From assembly GCF_900095795.1 (NCBI RefSeq), contig NZ_LT608328.1, positions 1,295,001-1,359,000 of the forward strand: DNA of 64,000 nt, written 5' to 3'. Under the pieces are notes generated by a model, which worked only from the letters and a program-made list of their open reading frames with translations, did no database searches and had not been told where the DNA came from. The position numbers and the translations under genes are program-made. Shown here in pieces: positions 27,144 through 37,071 of the stretch (positions are counted from its first letter, which is position 1; each line of letters starts with the position of its first letter). The DNA is from Petrimonas mucosa (GTDB lineage: Bacteria; Bacteroidota; Bacteroidia; Bacteroidales; Dysgonomonadaceae).

Positions 27144-27725
27144 ATGACGTACAGCTTGAAAACACAATCGTTGCTTCTGCTTCTCGTAGCATTTTTTCCT
27201 TTCCGTGCCCATGCGCAGGAGATATCGATCAAGTCCAATTTACCTTCCTGGTTTACGGCAACAACCAATATCGGTTTCGAGTATGCCTTCGGAGAGAATA
27301 TCAGCATGGAGCTGAGCGCAGGGATAAACCCCTTCACGAAGGGGGATGAGAGGCGGATGGAACACTGGGTTGTATGGCCCGAAGTGAGATACTGGATGAG
27401 CGACAACTTCGACGGCAGTTTCTTCGGTGTACATGGTGTGGGCGGCCGATACGATATTGGCGGAGTGAAGATGCCGTTCAATACCCTGAAGGGGTTAAGG
27501 GACAACCGCTATCGGGGTGGTGCAGTGGGATTCGGGTTCAGCTACGGCTACAAGTGGTTCTTCAGCGACAGCTGGGCTATTGAAGCTACGGCAGGCTTCG
27601 GCTTTGTCCGCTTCAGTTACGATCTCTACTCGCTGGGCAAGGATAGCAGCAAAACAGGTGAGGACAAGAAAGAGTATGCAGGTCCCAGCAAAGCGGCCAT
27701 CTCCATTGTATATACTATCCGGTGA
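27144..27725 (+). CDS. DUF3575 family outer-membrane protein
   Basis: 193 residues with a signal peptide ending HAQ. The mature part begins ISIKSNLPSWFTATTNIGFEY, the usual start of DUF3575 proteins, and has alternating hydrophobic beta-strands rich in Gly and aromatic residues (FGFSYGYKWFFSDSWAIEA), fitting a small beta-barrel. Some family members serve as fimbria-associated outer-membrane proteins, but no fimbrial genes are here, so function is unknown. It ends right before dinB. Confidence 0.78.
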   Translation: MTYSLKTQSLLLLLVAFFPFRAHAQEISIKSNLPSWFTATTNIGFEYAFGENISMELSAGINPFTKGDERRMEHWVVWPEVRYWMSDNFDGSFFGVHGVGGRYDIGGVKMPFNTLKGLRDNRYRGGAVGFGFSYGYKWFFSDSWAIEATAGFGFVRFSYDLYSLGKDSSKTGEDKKEYAGPSKAAISIVYTIR

Positions 27726-27739
27726 ATGGAGCTGTTGCC

Positions 27740-28825
27740 ATGATCCGCAAAATCATCCACATAGATATGGATGCCTTTTATGCCTCCATCGAACAGCGCG
27801 ATAATCCTGAATATCGCGGTAAGCCGGTTGCAGTGGGTTATGGAGGCAAACGGGGCGTTGTGGCTGCGGCCAGTTATGAAGCCCGCCAGTATGGTATACA
27901 TTCGGCCATGCCTTCGGTAACGGCGCTTCGGCGATGTCCCCGATTGATCTTCGTAGCACCCCGTTTTGAAAACTACAAGACGGTTTCCAACCAGATCATG
28001 CAGATTTTCCGGGAGTATACCGATAAGGTGGAGCCCCTCTCGCTCGACGAGGCGTTTCTGGATGTTACGGTAAACAAGATGGGGATGGAAGTTGCCACGC
28101 AAATTGCCAAGGAGATAAAAGAGAAGATTCACCGGCAGACCCTGTTGACCGCCTCGGCAGGAGTATCCTACAACAAGTTTCTGGCCAAGATTGCGTCCGA
28201 CTATAAAAAGCCGGACGGATTGTATGTGATTACGCCCGAAAAGGCGGAAAGGTTCCTAGAAAAGCTGGCCATCGAGAAGTTTTTCGGAGTGGGTCGGGTT
28301 ACCGCACAGCGGATGCACGAACTTGGAATAAGAACCGGCTACGAACTGAAGCGGTATACCGAAACGGAGCTGGTCCGTCATTTCGGAAAGGCCGGAACCT
28401 TATACTATCAGTTTGTCCGTGGCATCGACGAGCGTGAGGTGGAATCGGAGTATGTGCGAAAATCGTTGGGAGCCGAGGAGACTTTCGCCGAAGATCTTCA
28501 TGAACTGGTCGACCTGCTGCATGCCCTCGATGAGATTGCCCGCGAGGTGCACCGAAGGGCCCAAAAGCGAAACTTCCTGGCCAGGACATTGACACTGAAG
28601 ATCAAGTATGCCGATTTTACAACTGTTTCCCGAAGCAGGACCGTACCCTACTATCTAAAAACCTATGACCAGCTGTTTGATCTGGGCAAGGAGCTGCTTT
28701 TACAGGTAGACGATATCGGAGAGCGCAGCATACGGCTGATGGGGTTGACACTGAAGAATGCTTCAAATGATCAGGTGATGCCAGCCAGCCAGCCCCTGCA
28801 ACTCTCTTTGGACTTCAGGGAATAA
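27740..28825 (+). CDS. dinB: DNA polymerase IV (Y-family)
   Basis: 361 residues. The active-site motifs IHIDMDAFYASIE at the N-terminus and PLSLDEAFLDVT near residue 103 carry the metal-binding acidic residues. Fingers, thumb with HhH and the little-finger domain are all of normal length. The C-terminus QPLQLSLDF resembles a sliding-clamp-binding peptide. Translesion synthesis is the expected role. The frame could begin at GTG 27722, overlapping the preceding stop, but ATG 27740 puts MIRKIIHIDMD at the N-terminus as in homologues. The 3' end overlaps the convergent acyltransferase gene by 11 bp. Confidence 0.94.
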   Translation: MIRKIIHIDMDAFYASIEQRDNPEYRGKPVAVGYGGKRGVVAAASYEARQYGIHSAMPSVTALRRCPRLIFVAPRFENYKTVSNQIMQIFREYTDKVEPLSLDEAFLDVTVNKMGMEVATQIAKEIKEKIHRQTLLTASAGVSYNKFLAKIASDYKKPDGLYVITPEKAERFLEKLAIEKFFGVGRVTAQRMHELGIRTGYELKRYTETELVRHFGKAGTLYYQFVRGIDEREVESEYVRKSLGAEETFAEDLHELVDLLHALDEIAREVHRRAQKRNFLARTLTLKIKYADFTTVSRSRTVPYYLKTYDQLFDLGKELLLQVDDIGERSIRLMGLTLKNASNDQVMPASQPLQLSLDFRE

Positions 28826-29354
28826 ACTTTTCGGGATGCTTCGCCTGGATATCCTTGTAGTATGACCTGATCTTGACAATATCGGCCGCGTAGTCGCCAG
28901 TCGGATAAAAGAGGTCGATAATCGACGCCTCCCTTTTGCCGTAATCGAGTCCGATCAAAAGAATAGGTACGTTGGCTTTCAGTGCAATGAAATAGAACCC
29001 TTTCTTCCATTCTTTGACCGGTTTTCGGGTTCCTTCGGGGGTTATGGCAAGTTGTAGCCTCTCCTGTTTCTCAAATTCCGCCGCCAAGGCTCCGGTCATC
29101 GAGTTGTTCCTGCTCCGTTCTACCGGAATCCCGCCGATACTTTTGAAGAAGAGGTTGAAAGGGAAAACAAACCACTCCTTTTTGATCAGGAAATTAGCGG
29201 TTCTACCTATGGAGGAGTAGGCCAGCTTCCCGATGATAAAATCCCAGTTGCTTGTATGCGGTGCCACTACGATAATGCATTTGGGTACATCTGGAAAGGT
29301 GTTCCTTACCTTCCATCCCAGGATATTGTTGAGAATAAACTTGCTGATGTTCAT
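28815..29354 (-). CDS. PlsC-like small acyltransferase
   Basis: 179 residues, shorter than typical PlsC. The acyltransferase motifs are clear: HTSNWD (the HX4D catalytic dyad, near residue 33), GGIPVERSR and TPEGTR (phosphate-binding). Members transfer acyl groups to lysophospholipids or related acceptors at the inner membrane; the acceptor here is unknown. The gene lies 44 bp after an ABC-F ATPase gene. Confidence 0.85.
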   Translation of the reverse strand: MNISKFILNNILGWKVRNTFPDVPKCIIVVAPHTSNWDFIIGKLAYSSIGRTANFLIKKEWFVFPFNLFFKSIGGIPVERSRNNSMTGALAAEFEKQERLQLAITPEGTRKPVKEWKKGFYFIALKANVPILLIGLDYGKREASIIDLFYPTGDYAADIVKIRSYYKDIQAKHPEKFIP

Positions 29355-29398
29355 TGATTTATTAATTCACTGTTTTCTGCCGATCCGTGAGGTTGCCG

Positions 29399-31336
29399 TC
29401 AACCTTTCAAACCATCTAACTCCAACGTTAGACGCTCCCAATTGTTCATGACAACATCCAATTTATTTTTGGTCTCCAGATAATTTTGCAGCAGATCTAA
29501 ATCGGAAGCCCCTTCGGGAGTGGAGAGGCGAGCCTCCAATTCTGCCAGCTGCTGATCCAGCCGGGTGATTTTCTCTTCAATCTCCTCTATCTCCTTCTCC
29601 TTACGCCTGACCAGCCGGTTCTGCTCTTTCTGTTCCTGGTAGGAGAGCTTGCCTTCAGAGGGTGACACCTCTCGCTCCTTCTGACTGTTTGTTACGGGAG
29701 ATTTTGAAAGTTCCAGTTGCTGGAGGTTTTCGAGTCTCTTTTTGGAGAGAAAGTCGTAGATTCCTCCCATATGTTCCCTTACTTCACCTCCGCCAAATTC
29801 ATAAACCTTCCCTACCAGCTCATTGAGGAAGTCGCGGTCGTGCGACACGATAATTGCAGTGCCGTCGAATTCGCGTATCGCCTTTTTCAGCACCTCTTTC
29901 GATGCGATGTCGAGGTGGTTGGTAGGTTCGTCCAGAATCAGCAGGTTTACCGGTTCCAGCAGCAGTCTGATCATCGCCAGCCGGGTGCGCTCACCGCCTG
30001 ACAAGACCCGTACCTTTTTGTCGGATGCCTCACCTCCAAACATGAATGCCCCCAGTATATCCCTGATCTTGGTACGGATGTCGCCTACCGCAACCTGGTC
30101 GATCGTTTCAAATACCGTCAGGTTCTCATCGAGCAGTTGGGCCTGGTTTTGCGCAAAATAGCCTATCTTCACATTATGTCCCAGTTCCAGTTTCCCCTCG
30201 AACCCGATTTCGCCCATGATACATTTTATCAATGTCGATTTTCCTTCACCGTTTTTCCCCACAAATGCAACTTTTTCACCCCGATTGATGGTGAACGTTA
30301 CGTTTGAAAATACACGGTGCTCTCCGTAGTGTTTGGCCAGATTCTCCACGACGACCGGATAGGAGCCGGAGCGTGGTGCGGGGGGGAACTTCAGGTTGAG
30401 GCGGGAGTTGTCCACCTCATCCACCTCGATGCGCTCGATCTTCTCAAGTTGCTTGATGCGCGACTGCACCTGATTGGATTTGGTTGCTTTGTACCGGAAC
30501 CGTTCGATGAACGCCTCGGTCTCCTGAATCTGTTTCTGCTGGTTCTCATAGGCGCGAAGCTGCTGTTCACGCCTCTCTTTCCGGAGCTCCAGGTATTTGG
30601 AGTAGTTTACCTTGTAGTCGTGTATATTGCCCAGCACGATCTCGATGGTCCGGTTGGTCACGTTATCCAGAAAAGCCTTGTCGTGCGAGACCAGTATCAC
30701 TGCATTGGTGCGTGAAACCAGAAAGTTCTCCAGCCACTGGATCGACTCAATATCGAGGTGGTTGGTAGGTTCGTCCAGCAAGAGGAGGTCGGGCGAGCGC
30801 AGCAGGATCTTGGCCAGCTCGATACGCATTCGCCAACCACCGCTAAATTCGTGTGTGGGGCGGTCGAAATCCGACCGGTTGAATCCCAGCCCAAGCAGTG
30901 TCTTTTCGGTTTCAGCCTCGAAATCGTTGATGCCCGACATCAGCAACAACTCCTGGACATCGGTTGAGCGCTGGATAATCTGCCGGTATTCATCCGACTC
31001 GTAATCGGTCCGTTCTGCCAACTGGCGGTGCAGCCTCTCCAGCTCACCTTCCAGCTGCTTCAGATGATCGAATGCAAGTGCCGCCTCCTCTTTCACCGTG
31101 TGCTCATCGTTGAGCTTCATCTGTTGCGGCAGATAGCCTATCGTAACCTCTTTCGGAGAGGAGATGGTGCCGTTTGTAGGTTGTTGTGCTCCAGCTATCA
31201 GTTTCAACAGTGTCGATTTGCCGGCACCATTTTTTCCGGTCAGGGCAATACGTTCGTTCTTGTTCAGCACAAAAGAGATCCCGTCCAGCAGGGTAAACCC
31301 GCCGAACTCGACCGTCAGATTTTCGATGGAGATCAT
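29399..31336 (-). CDS. ABC-F family ATPase (Uup/EttA-like)
   Basis: 645 residues with two tandem ABC domains and no membrane segments. Walker A motifs are TGKNGAGKST and VGKNGEGKST; signatures are EFSGGWRMR and LSGGERTRLAM; Walker B regions read LLLLDEPTNHLD and LLILDEPTNHLD. An interdomain linker and a C-terminal coiled coil (about 560-645) are typical of Uup-like proteins that act on the ribosome or DNA. The gene starts 9 bp after hisS ends, so they are probably co-transcribed. Confidence 0.93.
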   Translation of the reverse strand: MISIENLTVEFGGFTLLDGISFVLNKNERIALTGKNGAGKSTLLKLIAGAQQPTNGTISSPKEVTIGYLPQQMKLNDEHTVKEEAALAFDHLKQLEGELERLHRQLAERTDYESDEYRQIIQRSTDVQELLLMSGINDFEAETEKTLLGLGFNRSDFDRPTHEFSGGWRMRIELAKILLRSPDLLLLDEPTNHLDIESIQWLENFLVSRTNAVILVSHDKAFLDNVTNRTIEIVLGNIHDYKVNYSKYLELRKERREQQLRAYENQQKQIQETEAFIERFRYKATKSNQVQSRIKQLEKIERIEVDEVDNSRLNLKFPPAPRSGSYPVVVENLAKHYGEHRVFSNVTFTINRGEKVAFVGKNGEGKSTLIKCIMGEIGFEGKLELGHNVKIGYFAQNQAQLLDENLTVFETIDQVAVGDIRTKIRDILGAFMFGGEASDKKVRVLSGGERTRLAMIRLLLEPVNLLILDEPTNHLDIASKEVLKKAIREFDGTAIIVSHDRDFLNELVGKVYEFGGGEVREHMGGIYDFLSKKRLENLQQLELSKSPVTNSQKEREVSPSEGKLSYQEQKEQNRLVRRKEKEIEEIEEKITRLDQQLAELEARLSTPEGASDLDLLQNYLETKNKLDVVMNNWERLTLELDGLKG

Positions 31337-31345
31337 GCCGTACTT

Positions 31346-32707
31346 TTAATGGGCTAATTTTTGAACAAGTTCCGCTACAGTGACCGATGTTTGTTCTCCC
31401 GATTTCATCTCCTTTAATGTAATCTTCCCCTCTTTGATCTCATTTTCACCCACCAGGGCCACAAACGGGATCCGATTGCTGTCGGCATACGATAGCTGTT
31501 TTTTCATTTTGGCCGCTTCGGGGTAGATTTCGACAGAGATACCTTTCCCTCTTAGTTGCGTGAGGATGGGGAGCAGGTACGACGCTTCCCTGTCGCCGAA
31601 GTTGGCAAACAGCAGGTCGGTACTGTAGGTGGAGTTGCCGGGAAAGAGATCGAGCTGGTTGAGAACATCGTAGATGCGGTCGGCTCCGAAGGAGATTCCC
31701 ACGCCCGACACGCCCGGTAGTCCGAAGATGCCGGTGAGATTGTCGTAACGTCCTCCCCCCGTGATGCTTCCGATCTCCACATCCAACGCTTTTACCTCGA
31801 TGATGGCTCCGGTGTAGTAATTGAGGCCGCGGGCCAACGTGAGGTCAAGCTCAAGGTCACACCCGATGGAGAGCAATCCGATTTTATCGAGGATGAACTC
31901 CAGTTCATCCACCCCTTTCAGTCCCGTTTCGGAAGTGGAGAGTACGCTTTTCAGCGTTGTCAGCTTCTCCCGGTTGCTCCCACCGAGCAGGATAATGGGC
32001 TGCAGTCGCTCGATTGCTGATTCAGATATCCCTTTCTCCCGAAGTTCGGCATTTACATTGTCCAGCCCGATTTTCTCTAGTTTGTCGATCGCAACGGTAA
32101 TGTCGGTGATCTTGTCGGCCTCACCTATGATTTCGGCAATTCCGGAGAGAATCTTCCGGTTGTTGAGTTTTACCGACACGCGGATGTTGAGCCTGCGGAA
32201 CACTTCGTCGATGATCTGTATCAGCTCCACCTCGTTGAGCAACGAGTCGGACCCGACGATATCGGCATCGCACTGGAAAAACTCGCGGTAACGCCCTTTT
32301 TGTGGACGGTCTGCCCGCCACACGGGCTGAATCTGAAACCGTTTGAAGGGGAAGGATATCTCGTTGCGGTGCATTACGACATACCGTGCAAAAGGGACAG
32401 TAAGGTCGTAGCGCAGACCCTTTTCCGAAATCTTGGCGGCTGTCTTTGCCGAATTTCCTTCGGTGATGTCGTCGCAACTCATGTCGGACAGAAAATCACC
32501 TGAATTGAGGATCTTGAACAGGAGCTTGTCTCCCTCCTCGCCATATTTACCCATCAGCGTGGAGAGATTCTCCATGGCCGGTGTCTCGATCTGCCGGAAA
32601 CCGTAAAGTCGGTACACCTCCTTGATGGTGTCAAAAATATAGTTGCGTCTCGCCATCTCCTGGGGCGAAAAATCACGCGTCCCTTTTGGTATGCTCGGTT
32701 TTTGCAT
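31346..32707 (-). CDS. hisS: Histidyl-tRNA synthetase
   Basis: Class II aminoacyl-tRNA synthetase of 453 residues from ATG 32707 ([18 protein letters not shown]). Visible elements are motif 2 around [19 protein letters not shown]-like sequence, the His-binding segment [12 protein letters not shown], and the C-terminal anticodon-binding domain. The frame is open further upstream to 32734, but the promoter -7 box occupies 32732-32739, so the start at 32707 is preferred. The ABC-F gene follows. Confidence 0.95.
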   Translation of the reverse strand: MQKPSIPKGTRDFSPQEMARRNYIFDTIKEVYRLYGFRQIETPAMENLSTLMGKYGEEGDKLLFKILNSGDFLSDMSCDDITEGNSAKTAAKISEKGLRYDLTVPFARYVVMHRNEISFPFKRFQIQPVWRADRPQKGRYREFFQCDADIVGSDSLLNEVELIQIIDEVFRRLNIRVSVKLNNRKILSGIAEIIGEADKITDITVAIDKLEKIGLDNVNAELREKGISESAIERLQPIILLGGSNREKLTTLKSVLSTSETGLKGVDELEFILDKIGLLSIGCDLELDLTLARGLNYYTGAIIEVKALDVEIGSITGGGRYDNLTGIFGLPGVSGVGISFGADRIYDVLNQLDLFPGNSTYSTDLLFANFGDREASYLLPILTQLRGKGISVEIYPEAAKMKKQLSYADSNRIPFVALVGENEIKEGKITLKEMKSGEQTSVTVAELVQKLAH

Positions 32708-32731
32708 TGTCGGTTCTCTTTGTTTGGACTG

Positions 32732-32739
32732 CAAAGATA
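32732..32739 (-). promoter_or_regulatory. -7 promoter box for hisS
   Basis: Minus-strand TATCTTTG matches the Bacteroidota -7 motif TAnnTTTG. A start site near 32725 would leave a leader of about 18 nt to the ATG at 32707. No good -33 TTTG is visible. Confidence 0.55.
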
Positions 32740-32753
32740 ATCAATTTTAAGGT

Positions 32754-32784
32754 AAAAAACCGCATTGCAGTCAGTTGCAATACG
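32754..32784 (-). terminator. Intrinsic terminator after the PIN-PhoH gene
   Basis: On the minus strand a 9-bp stem (32784-32776 pairing with 32769-32761, one G-U) with a 6-nt loop is followed by G and six T (32759-32754). It lies between the PhoH stop and the hisS promoter, so it separates the two units. Confidence 0.7.
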
Positions 32785-32825
32785 CTTGAACCGGTCCGAT
32801 AAACCTATTTCCCGTTACATGATCC

Positions 32826-34151
32826 TTACAACAGATTGCTTGCCAGTTCAGATAGTTCGCTCCGTTCTCCCTTTACCAGGTTCACATGGGCAAAGATCTG
32901 CTGACCCTTCATCTTGTCGATCATGTAGGCCAAACCGTTGGATTGCGAATCGAGGTAGGGTGAATCTATCTGCTGCAGGTCGCCCGTAAACACCATCTTG
33001 GTGCCTTCGCCCGCGCGGGTGATGATGGTCTTTATTTCGTGCGGTGTGAGGTTCTGTGCCTCGTCGATAATGCAGTAGGTCTCGCTCAGGCTTCGTCCGC
33101 GGATAAATGCAAGCGCCTCGACCTCAAGTTTTCCCGATTTCTGCATCTCTTCGAGAACCCGTTGTTCGGCACTGTTGGGGCCGAGCTGTGATTTAATCAC
33201 GTTCAGGTTGTCGAACAATGGCTGCATATAGGGAGCCACCTTCTGTTTCTGATCGCCGGGCAGATATCCCAGATCCTTATTGGAGAGGGAGACGATGGGT
33301 CTGGCGAGCAGGATCTGACTGTACTGCTTGTTTTGTTTCAGGGCTGCGGCCAGTGCCAGCAAGGTTTTACCCGTTCCGGCCTTTCCGGTGATTCCTACCA
33401 GCTTGATGTCGGGATCGTTCAATACGCCCAGTGCAAATGTCTGTTCTGCGTTTCTGGGAGAGATGCCGAAGCTGGGCTCCTTCTCTACCCGGATGATCTT
33501 TTGCGTAAACGGATTGTATCTTGCAAGAGCGCTGTTACGTTCGCTTTTCAGGACAAAAGAGTCGTTGGGCACGAGCGGGCTGTCGAAAGTAAACTCATCC
33601 ACACTTACGCCTGCCGGTTGTGCGTAGAGCTTATCGATCAGGTCGGGATTCACCCCCTCAACCACCTGTTCACCCTTACCGAAAACATCGATGTCGACCA
33701 CCTTGTCGTTGATATAGTCTTCAACCGGAATGCCCAGCGAGCGCGCTTTCATTCGCAGGTTGATATCCTTGGTGACTAGTATGGTCTTCATTTTCGGGTG
33801 CTTCTCGGTCACATCCAGCACGGTGGAGAGAATCCGGTTGTCAGGAGTCCTTTCGGGAAACGCCTCGACAATCTTTTCATGTGCTTTTACGCTGTTTACG
33901 ATATAGAGCTTGCCGCGTCCGACACCGAGGTCGGCGCCCTGCTTGAAGAGGTTGTCGTCGGTGATCATATCGAGTTCGCGCACAAAAGCCCGTGCATTGA
34001 AATTGATCTGCTCATTGCCCTTCTTGAATTTGTCTAGTTCCTCCAGAACAACAAAGGGGAGGTAGATGTCGTTCTCTTCAAAATTTTCGTAGAAGCTGTA
34101 ATCGTGAAGAATAACGTTCGTGTCGATGATGAAATTTTTTTTGTTGGCCAT
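32826..34151 (-). CDS. PIN-domain/PhoH-type ATPase fusion (PhoH2-like)
   Basis: 441 residues from ATG 34151 (MANKKNFIIDTNVILHD). Residues 1-140 form a PIN nuclease-like domain with the first acidic residue in IDTNVILHD and others in RTPDNRILS. Residues ~230-440 are a PhoH ATPase with Walker A GKAGTGKT and Walker B YCIIDEAQN. PIN-PhoH proteins are thought to couple RNA unwinding with cleavage. The frame is open upstream to 34235, but that stretch overlaps the end of proC and does not resemble the family N-terminus. Confidence 0.9.
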   Translation of the reverse strand: MANKKNFIIDTNVILHDYSFYENFEENDIYLPFVVLEELDKFKKGNEQINFNARAFVRELDMITDDNLFKQGADLGVGRGKLYIVNSVKAHEKIVEAFPERTPDNRILSTVLDVTEKHPKMKTILVTKDINLRMKARSLGIPVEDYINDKVVDIDVFGKGEQVVEGVNPDLIDKLYAQPAGVSVDEFTFDSPLVPNDSFVLKSERNSALARYNPFTQKIIRVEKEPSFGISPRNAEQTFALGVLNDPDIKLVGITGKAGTGKTLLALAAALKQNKQYSQILLARPIVSLSNKDLGYLPGDQKQKVAPYMQPLFDNLNVIKSQLGPNSAEQRVLEEMQKSGKLEVEALAFIRGRSLSETYCIIDEAQNLTPHEIKTIITRAGEGTKMVFTGDLQQIDSPYLDSQSNGLAYMIDKMKGQQIFAHVNLVKGERSELSELASNLL

Positions 34152-34231
34152 ATACTCAATCGTTTTGTGGTATGTTTCACTCCAGATCCCGGTAATAAAT
34201 TTTGTTATTAACGCAAAGCAGCGGTTTTTGT

Positions 34232-35008
34232 TCACCCTCTGCTCATCTCTTCCGACCGGCGTCTGGCGGCATCCAGTACCCCCTCGAAATGCCTCCCGAT
34301 CTCGTGCTGGCGAAAGTATTCCAGTCCGGCCTGGGTCGTGCCTCCCTTGCTGGTAATGTTCCGGATAAGCTCTTCGATGCTGTAGTTTAACTGGTTTTCA
34401 GCAAAATATTGCGTTGTTCCTTGTGTGAGCTCGAGCAGCAGTTCGTCCAGAACGTTTCCCGGCAGCTCAAATTCCCGCATCTTTTCCTTGAAGATCTGGA
34501 TGAATGCCAGGATAAAGGCGGGACCGCTTCCGAAGACCGATGTGAAGAGATCGAAACCCTCCTCGTTCAGCTTGACGGCTTTCCCCAACTGCGAGAGGAT
34601 CTCGAAGATAGCTTCCGTATGGGGGTTGTGAGGTTGATTCGTTGCAAACGCCGTAACCGATTTCCGGTAAGCTATGGCCAGGTTTGGCATGATGCGTACG
34701 ATCGGAACCCTGTTGCCCAGGTACTTTTCAATGAATGCGATGCTCTTTCCGGCAACTGGCGAAACAATCACTTTTTCTTCCAGTTTCAATGGTTGCAGCT
34801 GCTCGAGTATTCCCCCGATATCCTGTGGCTTGACGGCAATCCAGATTACATCGGCAAAAGAGACCAACTCCTCGATTCGGTCGAAGTAGTGCATCTTCAC
34901 CCCCTTTTTGCTCCGGGCGAAGTAGGCAAACTCGATGCCATTAACCCGCTCAAGCCCCTGGTAGACTGCTTTGGCCAGATTCCCAAAACCGATAAATCCG
35001 TATTTCAT
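34232..35008 (-). CDS. proC: Pyrroline-5-carboxylate reductase
   Basis: 258 residues. A Rossmann motif GFGNLAKA lies at the N-terminus and the ProC signature is in the C-terminal helical domain (ELTQGTTQYFAENQ, ITSKGGTTQAGLEYF). It makes proline from pyrroline-5-carboxylate with NAD(P)H. The start overlaps the proB stop by 4 bp (35005-35008), indicating translational coupling in proA-proB-proC. Confidence 0.94.
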   Translation of the reverse strand: MKYGFIGFGNLAKAVYQGLERVNGIEFAYFARSKKGVKMHYFDRIEELVSFADVIWIAVKPQDIGGILEQLQPLKLEEKVIVSPVAGKSIAFIEKYLGNRVPIVRIMPNLAIAYRKSVTAFATNQPHNPHTEAIFEILSQLGKAVKLNEEGFDLFTSVFGSGPAFILAFIQIFKEKMREFELPGNVLDELLLELTQGTTQYFAENQLNYSIEELIRNITSKGGTTQAGLEYFRQHEIGRHFEGVLDAARRRSEEMSRG

Positions 35009-35799
35009 GGTTTGTCATTGATAGTTGTTTTCACTGCTACTGCCGTGAATTTAGTGAAGGGTATCGTGCCGTTCAGCGCCTGGATGATGTAATTTTCCCG
35101 TTGTCCGTTTACAATCCACATCTCCACACCGTGCTTCTTGCAGATCTCTGCAGCGTGTACTTTTGACGACATTCCACCGGTGCCCAGTGTCGACTCCTTC
35201 TCTTCAATACAGTGAGCCACTGAGTCGAGGTCGGTCACCTCCGTGATCAGTTCGGCCTCTTTATGCAGATGCGGATTACAGGTATAAACGCCGTCGATGT
35301 CTGAAACGAGGATAAGCAGATCGGCAGCGGTGATCACCGCAACCAGTGCGGAGAGCTTGTCGTTGTCGCCCAGCACGATCTCCTCAATGGAGACGGTATC
35401 ATTTTCATTGACGATGGGGATATAGTCCACCTCCCAGAGTTTATTGATGGTGTTCCGCGTATTCTCGTTTGCCGTTTCGTTCTCGAAATCGCGATAGGTG
35501 AGCAGTATTTGTGCGATATTTAATCCGAAAGTGCGGAAGATGCCGTCGTAGAGCTCCATTAATTTGGTCTGACCAATGGCGGCCATGGCCTGTTTGGAGT
35601 CGACATTCCTGTGATAACCGTTGATTTCGACAAATTGTCGTGCAGTTGCAATGGCCCCGGAGGAGACGATAACGATGTCGAACTCTTTTTTCAGCTCTAC
35701 AATCTGCCGCGCCAGGCTTTCGATAACCGCAAAGGATATGCGGTTGGTTCCCGCTGTAAGCGTGGAGGTGCCAATCTTTATTATCAGTTTCTTTTTCAT
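35005..35799 (-). CDS. proB: Glutamate 5-kinase, short form without PUA domain
   Basis: 264 residues of the amino-acid kinase fold: KIGTSTLTAG at the N-terminus, VSSGAIATAR, and NENDTVSIEEIVLGDNDKL for substrate and nucleotide binding. It stops right after the kinase domain, so the ~100-residue PUA domain of E. coli ProB is absent, as in other short ProB proteins; the strength of proline feedback may differ. It lies 3 bp after proA and overlaps proC by 4 bp. Confidence 0.93.
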   Translation of the reverse strand: MKKKLIIKIGTSTLTAGTNRISFAVIESLARQIVELKKEFDIVIVSSGAIATARQFVEINGYHRNVDSKQAMAAIGQTKLMELYDGIFRTFGLNIAQILLTYRDFENETANENTRNTINKLWEVDYIPIVNENDTVSIEEIVLGDNDKLSALVAVITAADLLILVSDIDGVYTCNPHLHKEAELITEVTDLDSVAHCIEEKESTLGTGGMSSKVHAAEICKKHGVEMWIVNGQRENYIIQALNGTIPFTKFTAVAVKTTINDKP

Positions 35800-35802
35800 A
35801 AA

Positions 35803-36990
35803 TTATTTGCGTACTTGTCCCTTCCCATAGATGAACCACTTGTTGGTGACCAGTTCCTGCGAACCGAGGGGACCGCGGAAATGGAGTTTTTGCGTGCTGA
35901 TGGCAATCTCTGCCCCCACACCGAACTGCCCCCCGTCGGTAAACCGCATGGAGGCATTGTGATAGACAGCTGCACAGTCCACCCGCTGCATGAAAATATC
36001 CGCTTTCGCCTTCTCTTCGGTTACGATAACGGCCGAATGACCTCCGGAATAACGGTTTATCATGCTTATGGCCTCATCCAGGTCGCCAACCAGTGAAAAA
36101 TAGATCTTGGGTGCCAGAAATTCCTCGTAAAGCACGGCTTCATCCTCAATCTCCCGGATCTGTGCGCAGTGCGAAACTGTTTCGCTGTTGCCCCAAACCT
36201 CAATCCCCTTGTCCAGCAGTTGTGAAACAAAGCAGGAAAGTTTCTCTGTCAGTCCGGGCATCCCTCTGTTCACCAGCACCTTGTCGAGAGCATTGCAGAC
36301 ACTGATGCGCTGTTTGCCGTTGAGGATCAACCGTGCAGCCATCTCTACATCGCAATTCTCATCCAGATACATGAAGTTGTTGCCCCGTCCGCTTACAATC
36401 ACAGGTACGGACGAATTGCCGGTTACAAACTCAATGAGCGCATCTCCTCCCCGAGGAATGATGATGTCGACATGGTGCCTGTTTTCCCTGATCAGCCGTC
36501 GTGTCTCGTCGCGCGATAAATTGAGGTATTCCACGAAGTTGGGGTCGTAGCCGTTCGACGAGAGCGACTGCTGCCATAGCTCCGTCAGATAGCTGTTTGT
36601 CTGTAGCGACTCTTTTCCACCTTTCAAGAGAACGCGGTTCCCTGCCTTGAATGCCGTTGCCGCAGCCTCGATGGTTACATCGGGACGCGATTCGTAAATG
36701 ATCAGGATCGTTCCAAACGGAACGGAACGGTTGACGACCCTCAATCCGTCGTCGCGTGTGAAATCGTAGAGAATCTTTCCCTCGGGGTCCTCTTGGGCGG
36801 CCACCTCACGCAAGGAGCGGATCATCCCGTCAATTTTACGCCCGTCCACCTTCAGCCTGTCTTTCAGCGACTCGTCCGAACCGTCGGCCGCCTCCATGTC
36901 AAGTCTGTTTCTATGCAGGATTTCCAGCCTGTTCTTATTCAACAGGTCGGCCAAACCGAGCAAAACGTTATCTTTTGAAGAGAGAGCCAT
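35803..36990 (-). CDS. proA: Gamma-glutamyl phosphate reductase
   Basis: 395 residues, aldehyde-dehydrogenase fold. The catalytic Cys is in QRISVCNALDKVLVN, and the nucleotide-binding region VPFGTILIIYESRPDVT is typical of ProA. It reduces glutamyl-5-phosphate to the semialdehyde. It is the first gene of proA-proB-proC, with a promoter about 35 bp upstream. Confidence 0.95.
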   Translation of the reverse strand: MALSSKDNVLLGLADLLNKNRLEILHRNRLDMEAADGSDESLKDRLKVDGRKIDGMIRSLREVAAQEDPEGKILYDFTRDDGLRVVNRSVPFGTILIIYESRPDVTIEAAATAFKAGNRVLLKGGKESLQTNSYLTELWQQSLSSNGYDPNFVEYLNLSRDETRRLIRENRHHVDIIIPRGGDALIEFVTGNSSVPVIVSGRGNNFMYLDENCDVEMAARLILNGKQRISVCNALDKVLVNRGMPGLTEKLSCFVSQLLDKGIEVWGNSETVSHCAQIREIEDEAVLYEEFLAPKIYFSLVGDLDEAISMINRYSGGHSAVIVTEEKAKADIFMQRVDCAAVYHNASMRFTDGGQFGVGAEIAISTQKLHFRGPLGSQELVTNKWFIYGKGQVRK

Positions 36991-37023
36991 GTTAAATGTG
37001 TGAAATAGTAAAAAATCAAGCTA

Positions 37024-37031
37024 CAAAGATA
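37024..37031 (-). promoter_or_regulatory. -7 promoter box for proABC
   Basis: Minus-strand TATCTTTG matches TAnnTTTG; a start near 37017 gives a short leader to proA (ATG 36990). No clear -33 element. It lies in the 81-bp gap after the TonB receptor gene. Confidence 0.55.
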
Positions 37032-37071
37032 GCAATTTATTTGATATCGGTCTCCCGGAAAAGTTGAACAT